This document shows positions 6,942 through 12,265 of a stretch of DNA of 12,265 nucleotides, piece after piece. Origin of the DNA: CAYQAJ01 sp964415245. GTDB taxonomy: Bacteria > Planctomycetota > Planctomycetia > Pirellulales > Pirellulaceae. Both the position numbers and the translations under genes were made by a program. Numbering within the stretch: the first letter of the stretch is position 1; every line of letters starts with the position of its first letter. Under the pieces are notes generated by a model that made no database searches, was not told the origin of the DNA, and saw only the letters and a list, made by a program, of their open reading frames with translations. Where the stretch lies: NCBI GenBank assembly GCA_964415245.1, contig CAYQAJ010000149.1, forward strand, positions 1 to 12,265, in the 5' to 3' direction.

Positions 6942-7925
6942 ATGACTATCGACTGGCGAGGCTTCGTCGACATCGTCCGCTCGCATCAGCGGTTTGTGCT
7001 GACCAGTCACGTGCGCCCCGACTGCGATGCACTGGGGAGTGAGCTGGGCATGGCCGGCGTGCTGGAATCGCTGGGCAAGCAGGTGCGGATCGTCAACGCG
7101 CACGAAACGCCTTCCAATCTCGCCTTCATTGATCCGCGCCGCCGCATCAAACAGTTGGGCAAGGACGTTCAACCGGCCGATCTCGAAGACGCCGAGGTGC
7201 TCGTCATTCTGGATACCAGCGCTTGGGTTCAGCTTGGATCGATGGCGGATGTGGTGCGATCCACCTCCTTTCGACGCGTGCTGATCGACCATCACGTGGG
7301 CGAGGACGACCTGGGGGCCGACTCGTTCAAGAACATCGAGGCCGAAGCCACGGGGCGCCTCGTCGTCGAAGCGGCCGACGCGCTCGACGTACGCCTCACA
7401 CCCGAAATCGCGGCTCCGCTGTTCGCCGCGCTGGCCACCGACACGGGCTGGTTCCGCTTCCGCTCGACCAGCGCCGAGACGCTCCGCCTGGCGGGTCGGC
7501 TCATGGACGCCGGCGCCGACGCGGCGGGAATCTTCAACGCGCTGTACGAGCAGGACACGCTGGCCCGCGTCAAGCTCCGCGGCGAAATCCTGGCCCGCGT
7601 CGTCGCAGAAGTAAATGGCCGACTCGTACATACCTACGTCCGGCTCGACGACTTCCGACGCACGGGCGCGCTGCCCATCGACACCGAAGACGTGGTGAAC
7701 ATGACGCTTGCCGTGGCGGGCAGCGAAGTGGCGGTCATCTTCGTCGAGCAGAAGCCCGATGCGTTCAAAATCAGCTTCCGCAGCCGCTGCGAGGTCGACT
7801 GCAACCAGGTGGCGCGGCAGTTCGGCGGCGGCGGGCACAAAGCGGCGGCGGGCGCATCGCTGGAAGGACCACTGGACGAAGTGCGGGGCCGCGTTCTTGA
7901 CGCGGTACGCGCCGCCATGGGATAA
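6942..7925 (+). CDS. nrnA: DHH/DHHA1 phosphoesterase, NrnA-like oligoribonuclease/pAp phosphatase
   Basis: Predicted to degrade very short RNAs and/or dephosphorylate 3'-phosphoadenosine 5'-phosphate, a by-product of sulfate assimilation and cofactor transfer. The 327-residue product has the DHH domain metal motifs S22-H-V-R-P-D-C-D-A-L-G-S, V-I-L-D-T-S-A (88-94), D-H-H (116-118) and T166-D-T-G-W-F, then a DHHA1 domain ending in the substrate-binding G-G-G-G-H-K-A-A-A-G-A (295-305). The usual P-D-G-D reads P-D-C-D, and the metal ligands are kept. Length and domain order fit NrnA; a RecJ or cyclic-dinucleotide phosphodiesterase role is less likely because no extra sensory domains are present. 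NrnA-type enzymes can also clear pGpG made by EAL phosphodiesterases such as the one at 1823, so a functional link is conceivable but inferred. Confidence 0.88.
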   Translation: MTIDWRGFVDIVRSHQRFVLTSHVRPDCDALGSELGMAGVLESLGKQVRIVNAHETPSNLAFIDPRRRIKQLGKDVQPADLEDAEVLVILDTSAWVQLGSMADVVRSTSFRRVLIDHHVGEDDLGADSFKNIEAEATGRLVVEAADALDVRLTPEIAAPLFAALATDTGWFRFRSTSAETLRLAGRLMDAGADAAGIFNALYEQDTLARVKLRGEILARVVAEVNGRLVHTYVRLDDFRRTGALPIDTEDVVNMTLAVAGSEVAVIFVEQKPDAFKISFRSRCEVDCNQVARQFGGGGHKAAAGASLEGPLDEVRGRVLDAVRAAMG

Positions 7926-8012
7926 TTCTTTCTCCTGCCGGATCCCGCCGACGCCTTCCCACCCCGAATCCCGCTCGTCCTTGCCATAGCATCCTGTTCT
8001 CTGTTTCGAGCC

Positions 8013-8801
8013 ATGCCCGAGCCACCCCGCCCTTCCGATTCGACGCCTTCTCCGCCAGCCAAGGAAAGGGCATCCGGCGCGGCGCTTCCCGCGCCGGGTG
8101 GGTCGCGCGGCGCTTCCGAGGCGTCCGCATCGCGTTCCCCTACGATGCCGCGACGCAGCATGCTGGGCATCGTCGCGGCGGCCATCGGCGCGGTCGTGGG
8201 CTTGGTTCCGCTCGCGGCCGGACTGCTGGTCTTCCTGGACCCGCTGCTGCGAAAGAATAAGAAACCCCTGGCCTATCGAGACGACGACGCGGCCGACAGC
8301 TCGTTCGTCCGCGTGGCCACGCTCGACGAATTGCCGGAAGACGGCGTGCCCCGCCGCTTCGCGGTCGTCTCCGATCAAATCGACGCCTGGAACTACATGC
8401 CCAACCAGCCGATCGGCGCCGTGTGGATTCGGCGCGTAAAGCCCGCGGCGGCCGATGCCAGCGACACAGAAAGCGATCAAGGGGATGAGAAGAAGCCCAA
8501 GGTGGCGCTGCAGGTTTTCCAGGCAACGTGCCCGCACGCCGGGTGCTCGGTCGCCTACCGTTCCGACGCGCCGCTTCCCGGCGGCGTGTATCACTGTCCC
8601 TGCCACAACAGCGCTTTTACCGCCAATGGCACGAAGCCCAACGCCGAGGAGCGCAAGCTTCTGGGTATCGAACAGAACCCCAGTCCGCGCGACATGGACC
8701 CTCTGGAATACGACCAGGACCGCCTCGACAAACGTGGCGAAGTGTGGATTCGATTTGTGAACTTCTACACAGGCAGGCCCGAGCGCCGCGAAAGGACCTG
8801 A
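8013..8801 (+). CDS. Rieske [2Fe-2S] protein of a bc-type quinol oxidoreductase
   Basis: Electron carrier taking one electron from quinol at the Qo site and passing it to cytochrome c; membrane-anchored with its domain outside the inner membrane. The 262-residue product has a Pro/Ser/Ala-rich N-terminus (1-44), a twin-arginine-like R47-R-S-M-L followed by a hydrophobic segment (about 51-76), and a Rieske domain. Cluster ligands are in C173-P-H-A-G-C178 and C195-P-C-H198; the two extra cysteines would form the usual disulfide. The end contains P-S-P-R-D-M-D-P-L-E-Y (223-233), a pattern of QcrA-like proteins. An acidic insertion lies at 145-163. M45 (8145) is an alternative start that would begin right at the Tat-like signal; neither start has a clear ribosome binding site. 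The cytochrome b fusion gene follows 108 bases downstream. Confidence 0.93.
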   Translation: MPEPPRPSDSTPSPPAKERASGAALPAPGGSRGASEASASRSPTMPRRSMLGIVAAAIGAVVGLVPLAAGLLVFLDPLLRKNKKPLAYRDDDAADSSFVRVATLDELPEDGVPRRFAVVSDQIDAWNYMPNQPIGAVWIRRVKPAAADASDTESDQGDEKKPKVALQVFQATCPHAGCSVAYRSDAPLPGGVYHCPCHNSAFTANGTKPNAEERKLLGIEQNPSPRDMDPLEYDQDRLDKRGEVWIRFVNFYTGRPERRERT

Positions 8802-8909
8802 TTGCCGAGCTCGCTCCCCGCCAAGGAATTCCCCCGCGCACCGCGCAACTTCCGCCCGCCATGCGGTGCGAATCCCGCTTGCGAACTTCCTGCCCGGAAA
8901 TCCCGCCGC

Positions 8910-11063
8910 ATGAGAAACCCCTTCGCACAACTTGCCGATTGGGTCGATCACCGCACCGGCTACCGGCATCTGATGCGCGAGGCGCTGTACGAAAACATTC
9001 CCAGCGGCTCGCGGTGGCGGTACGTGACGGGCAGCATGCTCGCGTTCGCCTTCGCCACGCAGGTCATCACCGGCCTGGCACTGTGGATGTGCTACAGCCC
9101 CAGCAGTTTCACCGCCTGGGAGAGCGTGTATTACATCCAGAACGTGATGGTGGGAGGCTGGCTGCTGCGCGGCATTCACCACTTCATGGCCCAGGCCATG
9201 GTCGTGCTGTTGCCGCTGCACATGCTGCAAGTGATCGTCGATCGGGCCTACACCCCCCCGCGCGAATTCAATTACTGGTGCGGTTTGATCCTGATGCTGC
9301 TGGTGCTGGGGCTCGGGCTCACCGGCTACCTGCTGCCGTGGGATCAGAAGGGGTACTCAGCCACGAAGGTCGCCACCAATCTGATGGTGCTAGCTCCCCA
9401 AGGTGAGGCTCAGCAAACGCTGGTCGTGGGGGGAATCGATTACGGCCACGCGACGCTCACGCGGTTCTTCGCGCTGCACGCGGGCGTGTTGCCGATTCTG
9501 CTGGCGGTGTTTCTGGTGGTGCACGTTGCTCTGTTTCGACGGCACGGAATCAAGACGCGTGCCAAGACATTCTGCGACTGGCTTGGTCCGAAGCTGGGCC
9601 TTTGGGTCCTGGTAGGTGTTTTCCGGCGGCACGGAACGAAAGAGCGGCTCGAAGCCCGGTTGAACGCACAGCGGCCCGATCAGCACTTCTGGCCGAGCCA
9701 GGTTTTCAAAGACACCTTTGCCTGCATGTTGCTGTTGGCCGTGGTGCTGTTGTGCGTGGTGAACTGGGACTACCGGGTGATCACCGGCAACCTTCCGGCC
9801 GAACACCGCGGCGCCGAACTGGCGGCCCCGGCCAACCCGGCGGAGCAATACGGCGCGGCGCGGCCCGAGTGGTATTTTCTGTTTCTGTTCCAGTTGCTCA
9901 AGAAGTTCGAGAGCGAGTGGGTGGGAGCGATCGTGGTACCTGCCGCGATAATGGCCTTCTTGTTCATCATGCCGTTTTTGGGCCGCTGGAAGGTGGGCCA
10001 CATTTTCTGCGTCTCGGTGTTCGTGTTGCTCTTGTTGGGTGCGGGCTATTTGACGGTCGAAGCGCTGCACGAGGATTATTTCGCCCGCATTTACGCCGAT
10101 CCGGCCACCAAGGAATCGCCCAGCGAGACGTACGTTCAGCGGTGGGAGAAGTCGGCGGACTACTTGAAGGCCGTCGAGCAGGGAGAAGCGGACGCCCGGC
10201 GGATCAAGGAGCTCGCCGCGTATTACGGCATCCCGCGCGAGGGCGCTTTGGCGCTGCCAGAACGCGATCCCGAAAGGCAGGGGCCTCTGCTGTTTGCCAA
10301 GCACTGTGCAAGCTGCCACAGTCACCTCGACGCCGAGGGGAACGGGATTCCCGTCAAAGGAGAGCCCACCGCGGCCAATCTCTACGGAATCGGCACGCCC
10401 GAGTGGTTCCGGCGCGTGCTCGACCCCAAGCAGTGGACCGCCGACGATATGTTCGGTCGAACCTCCCACAAAGAGGGCGACATGTACTACGCCATCGACG
10501 ACAGGTTTTCCCAAGTCGACGACGAGAAACGGCAAGCGCGCGATCAGCTCATCACAGCCCTGTCGGCCGAGGCGCATCTCGTCTCGCGACGAATTGCCGA
10601 CGCAAAGGCCCGAGAAGACGGCGACATTGCCAAGGGCAAAGAGCTGCTAGTCGATACCTTCACTTGTACCGAGTGCCACAAGTTCTATGAGAACGACCCC
10701 ATGTATGGGGCTCCCGACCTGACCGGCGTCTACTCGGCCGAGTGGCTGCGTGGGTTTATCAGCGACCCGAGCCACACACGGTTCTACGGCGATAACAACG
10801 ACCGCATGCCCGCATTCGGAAAGGACGATCTCTTGACCGACCACGAGCGCGACATGCTGGTCCGCTGGCTGCGCGGAGACGACCGCGACCTGGCGCTCAA
10901 ATTCGCGCCCATTCCCTTCGCGGAAGAAAAACCGAAACCGGCCGAGGCGAGCGACAAAACGCAACCCAATGGCGGCGATAACGGCGAGCCGCCCGCCGAC
11001 AAGAGCGACTCAGCGAAAACTAACGACGACAAGTCGGACGGCAACGACGCGACCGAGCCATAA
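8910..11063 (+). CDS. Cytochrome b6/subunit IV fused to dihaem cytochrome c
   Basis: Catalytic core of a menaquinol:cytochrome c oxidoreductase. The 717-residue product (ATG at 8910, with GGAAA about nine bases upstream) starts with the cytochrome b N-terminal half: haem ligand pairs H90/H104 (13 residues between) and H190/H205 (14 between, as in b6-type). The subunit-IV half has the Qo-site P319-E-W-Y322 and membrane segments at about 270-287, 338-357 and 363-384. Two c-type haem sites follow, C466-A-S-C-H470 and C586-T-E-C-H590; M633 in M-P-A-F is a likely axial ligand. The tail 671-717 is Asp/Lys/Glu-rich. No Cys stands where b6f binds haem ci, so only b and c haems are predicted. Residues 209-213 and 238-242 both read FRRHG, in what looks like an extra loop. 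The frame is open from 8802, but residues there look unlike the family. Confidence 0.93.
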   Translation: MRNPFAQLADWVDHRTGYRHLMREALYENIPSGSRWRYVTGSMLAFAFATQVITGLALWMCYSPSSFTAWESVYYIQNVMVGGWLLRGIHHFMAQAMVVLLPLHMLQVIVDRAYTPPREFNYWCGLILMLLVLGLGLTGYLLPWDQKGYSATKVATNLMVLAPQGEAQQTLVVGGIDYGHATLTRFFALHAGVLPILLAVFLVVHVALFRRHGIKTRAKTFCDWLGPKLGLWVLVGVFRRHGTKERLEARLNAQRPDQHFWPSQVFKDTFACMLLLAVVLLCVVNWDYRVITGNLPAEHRGAELAAPANPAEQYGAARPEWYFLFLFQLLKKFESEWVGAIVVPAAIMAFLFIMPFLGRWKVGHIFCVSVFVLLLLGAGYLTVEALHEDYFARIYADPATKESPSETYVQRWEKSADYLKAVEQGEADARRIKELAAYYGIPREGALALPERDPERQGPLLFAKHCASCHSHLDAEGNGIPVKGEPTAANLYGIGTPEWFRRVLDPKQWTADDMFGRTSHKEGDMYYAIDDRFSQVDDEKRQARDQLITALSAEAHLVSRRIADAKAREDGDIAKGKELLVDTFTCTECHKFYENDPMYGAPDLTGVYSAEWLRGFISDPSHTRFYGDNNDRMPAFGKDDLLTDHERDMLVRWLRGDDRDLALKFAPIPFAEEKPKPAEASDKTQPNGGDNGEPPADKSDSAKTNDDKSDGNDATEP

Positions 11064-11109
11064 CGGCCGCATCTCGATTCGTTACGGTTCGTTCGTCGAA
11101 TCGGCTCGG
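11053..11109. terminator. Candidate bidirectional terminator between convergent genes
   Basis: CCGAGCC (11053-11059) and GGCTCGG (11103-11109) form an outer inverted repeat that spans the cytochrome stop codon. Inside it, CGATTCG (11075-11081) pairs with CGAATCG (11097-11103). The two stems share one base and there is no U-tract, so termination by this structure is only plausible. Its place between convergent genes fits the role. Confidence 0.35.
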
Positions 11110-11115
11110 GCCAAT

Positions 11116-11376
11116 TCACTCGGCGCGGCGGCGGATGTGCTCCTCGAGCACCGCGCGGTATTCGCCGATCTCCACGTCGCGCTCGCAGCACACCAGCATC
11201 AGCGCGCCGTCCGATCGGAAATTGCCGTCCCACTCGATCAGTTGCTCGTCACTCCACTTCGGGTCGTACTCGCGGAGCCGTTCGTCGCTGAAGCGGCAGA
11301 AGTAGGCCCGCAGGCTGATGTCGGTTTCATCGCCCAAGTTGCCCTCGGGCGGCTTTTCCAGATTGAGCTCGTCCAT
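11116..11376 (-). CDS. Small acidic protein of unknown function
   Basis: 86 residues starting MDELNLEKPPEGNLGDETDI. I do not recognise the family. It has no signal peptide or membrane segment, and is rich in Asp/Glu/Arg. Visible features are Y38-D-P-K-W-S-D-E-Q-L, W49-D-G-N-F, an adjacent Cys pair in L-V-C-C-E-R (63-64) with another Cys at 27, and a charged C-terminal helix ending H-I-R-R-R-A-E. The start is well supported: AAAGGAG lies seven bases upstream of the ATG on the minus strand. It is convergent with the bc-complex gene and divergent from the MoxR gene, so it is probably transcribed alone. The strong ribosome binding site and non-repetitive composition make it a real gene rather than a chance frame. 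Confidence 0.75.
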   Translation of the reverse strand: MDELNLEKPPEGNLGDETDISLRAYFCRFSDERLREYDPKWSDEQLIEWDGNFRSDGALMLVCCERDVEIGEYRAVLEEHIRRRAE

Positions 11377-11383
11377 GGATAGT

Positions 11384-11390
11384 CTCCTTT
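11384..11390 (-). promoter_or_regulatory. Strong Shine-Dalgarno of the 86-residue gene
   Basis: The minus strand reads AAAGGAG seven bases before the ATG at 11376. It is the best ribosome binding site in the window and fixes that start. Most other genes here have weak or no such site. Confidence 0.75.
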
Positions 11391-11406
11391 CTTTGGAGCC
11401 TATTTG

Positions 11407-11482
11407 AAAACCGTCGGGGACTGGCTCATTTTGCGCAGTCCGCGGAGCAAACTGTGCCTGTCCCCTTCTCTGAGACGGTTTT
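11407..11482. repeat. 76-bp imperfect palindrome, REP- or MITE-like
   Basis: The ends are a perfect 9-bp inverted repeat, AAAACCGTC (11407-11415) and GACGGTTTT (11474-11482). Inside, 11416-11465 folds back on itself: GGGGAC pairs with GTCCCC, and most of the following 19 positions also pair with isolated mismatches. An 8-base bulge (11466-11473) separates the two stems on the right. The whole sits in the divergent gap between the small protein and the MoxR gene. Structure and position suggest a dispersed palindromic element; a role as terminator or RNA hairpin is also possible. Confidence 0.65.
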
Positions 11483-11618
11483 TGGATAAGCTCTAGCTAG
11501 ACATTGCATACAGCACGACGTTTTTCCCAGCGCGATGACCGTACGAGCGATCGTCCGTCCTGCGGCTGATGCGCCCGCTACACCTTCCGCTCCCGACGAA
11601 CAGACAGGGAACGAATAG

Positions 11619-12265
11619 ATGAATGCTGCATCCTCCGGTTCCAATTGGCGCTCGCCGCAATCGGCGGGGGGGGCCATCGAGTTTCCCTGCACCGGCTGCG
11701 GACGAACCCTGCGTGTCGCCAACTCGGCGGCGGGTCGACAGGCCAAGTGCCCACAGTGCAACACCGTGCAGCAAGTGCCCAGTCCGGACGATCCCACCGC
11801 CCATGTGGTGGTTCCCGCGATTGTCCCTGGTACCGCCCCCGTCTCCGGCGAACGTTCGAGCGGCGTGGCGTCCAAGGAGAACGATACCGGCTCGTCGGCC
11901 GGCATCTCCCTTTCGGCCGGCGATACCGGTTCATCAAGCGCCGGCTCATCGGGCAACCTGGGTTCTTCGGCGAGCGGCTCTGGTGCATCGGGTGTCGATT
12001 CCTGGGCAAGCCCGGCGTCGCCGTCGAGCCGCACCGGCTCCAGGGGCAGCGCTTCTCCGAGCACTGCGTCAACCCCGCTACCGCCGCCGCGCGCGCCGGA
12101 TGCCAGCAGCGGTGCGGCGTACGTTAGCCCGCAAAGCGCGGCACCGCCCTCACCGCGGCCCGAACAGCGAACAGCCCCCACGCCGCGCAACACACCGACC
12201 CGGCAGCTCTTCGAACGCATTACCGAGCAAATTGCCAAGATCTACGTGGGACAGCACGAGCTGGT
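11619..12265 (+). CDS. MoxR-family AAA+ ATPase with N-terminal zinc ribbon (5' part only)
   Basis: The frame is open from the ATG at 11619 to the window end (215 codons), with AGGGA eight bases upstream. Residues 20-54 form a zinc-ribbon-like module with C24-x2-C27 and C44-x2-C47 (I-E-F-P-C-T-G-C-G-R then A-K-C-P-Q-C), a module common at planctomycete N-termini. Residues 55 to about 190 are Ser/Gly/Pro/Ala-rich low complexity, probably a disordered linker. From about 193 the sequence R-Q-L-F-E-R-I-T-E-Q-I-A-K-I-Y-V-G-Q-H-E matches the lead-in to the AAA+ domain of MoxR ATPases (typically followed by a Walker A region, which lies beyond the window). MoxR proteins act as chaperone-like ATPases that help activate partner proteins, often with VWA-domain proteins encoded next door. 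Family assignment rests on about 20 residues plus architecture. Confidence 0.75.
   Translation, partial: MNAASSGSNWRSPQSAGGAIEFPCTGCGRTLRVANSAAGRQAKCPQCNTVQQVPSPDDPTAHVVVPAIVPGTAPVSGERSSGVASKENDTGSSAGISLSAGDTGSSSAGSSGNLGSSASGSGASGVDSWASPASPSSRTGSRGSASPSTASTPLPPPRAPDASSGAAYVSPQSAAPPSPRPEQRTAPTPRNTPTRQLFERITEQIAKIYVGQHEL

Noticed and set aside
8802..8909. N-terminal extension of the cytochrome b frame from a TTG right after the Rieske stop
   Set aside because: The 36 extra residues are Pro/Arg/Ala-rich and unlike cytochrome b starts. The ATG at 8910 has a plausible ribosome binding site and gives a typical N-terminus.
5886..9230. A minus-strand frame open for about 1,114 codons
   Set aside because: It runs antisense across ribF, the DHH gene, the Rieske gene and the start of the cytochrome gene, all of which have strong motifs. 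Its translation is Arg/Val/His/Gly-rich without domains, as expected for a shadow frame in high-GC coding DNA.
9390..10577. A minus-strand frame open for about 395 codons
   Set aside because: It is antisense to the cytochrome b/c fusion, whose haem and PEWY motifs are unambiguous. The antisense product shows no recognisable features.
11483..11618. Promoter for the MoxR gene, for example around TAGACA or GCATAC
   Set aside because: No pair of hexamers with good match and 16-18 base spacing could be identified, so no site is called.

Overview
The window comes from a high-GC bacterium, most likely a planctomycete of the Pirellulales type. This is judged from gene content only: an ABC-2 permease starting MYLFENPVLQRELLVNLRMP, a MoxR ATPase with an N-terminal zinc ribbon and a long Ser/Gly/Pro linker, a cytochrome b/subunit IV/dihaem cytochrome c fusion next to a Rieske protein, and palindromic intergenic repeats. 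No rRNA, tRNA, CRISPR array or transposase gene is visible.

Layout. (1) Positions 1-1185, minus strand: the N-terminal part of an ABC-2 permease ends abruptly. About 45 codons of a Cache-type sensor domain follow in another frame, so the two sequences look joined at about 130-140. (2) Positions 1186-1822: a gene-poor divergent region with a 32-bp tandem repeat, an inverted copy of its core, two overlapping hairpins and a small palindrome before the next gene. (3) Positions 1823-4172, plus strand: an EAL phosphodiesterase followed by a membrane-anchored GGDEF diguanylate cyclase, that is, opposing c-di-GMP enzymes side by side. (4) Positions 4214-7925, plus strand: a tight run of cofactor and nucleotide housekeeping genes, larB (nickel-pincer cofactor), nnrD (NAD(P)H-hydrate repair), ribF (FMN/FAD synthesis) and a DHH/DHHA1 phosphoesterase of the NrnA type. 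(5) Positions 8013-11063, plus strand: a Rieske protein and the cytochrome b/IV/c fusion, together the core of a quinol:cytochrome c oxidoreductase. (6) Positions 11116-11376, minus strand: a small unrecognised protein with a strong ribosome binding site, convergent to the bc genes. (7) Positions 11377-12265: a 76-bp imperfect palindrome that looks like a REP or miniature element, then the 5' part of a MoxR-family AAA+ ATPase gene running off the window.

The plus-strand genes from 1823 to 11063 are closely spaced with no obvious internal terminator, so one long transcript or a few overlapping ones are possible. There is a loose theme in the middle and right part (NAD, flavin and nicotinate-derived cofactors upstream of a respiratory complex), but co-function is inference. 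I do not see a clearly new multi-gene system. The points most worth checking are the permease/Cache junction, the repeats at 1390-1586 and 11407-11482, the isolated larB and the architecture of the bc complex.
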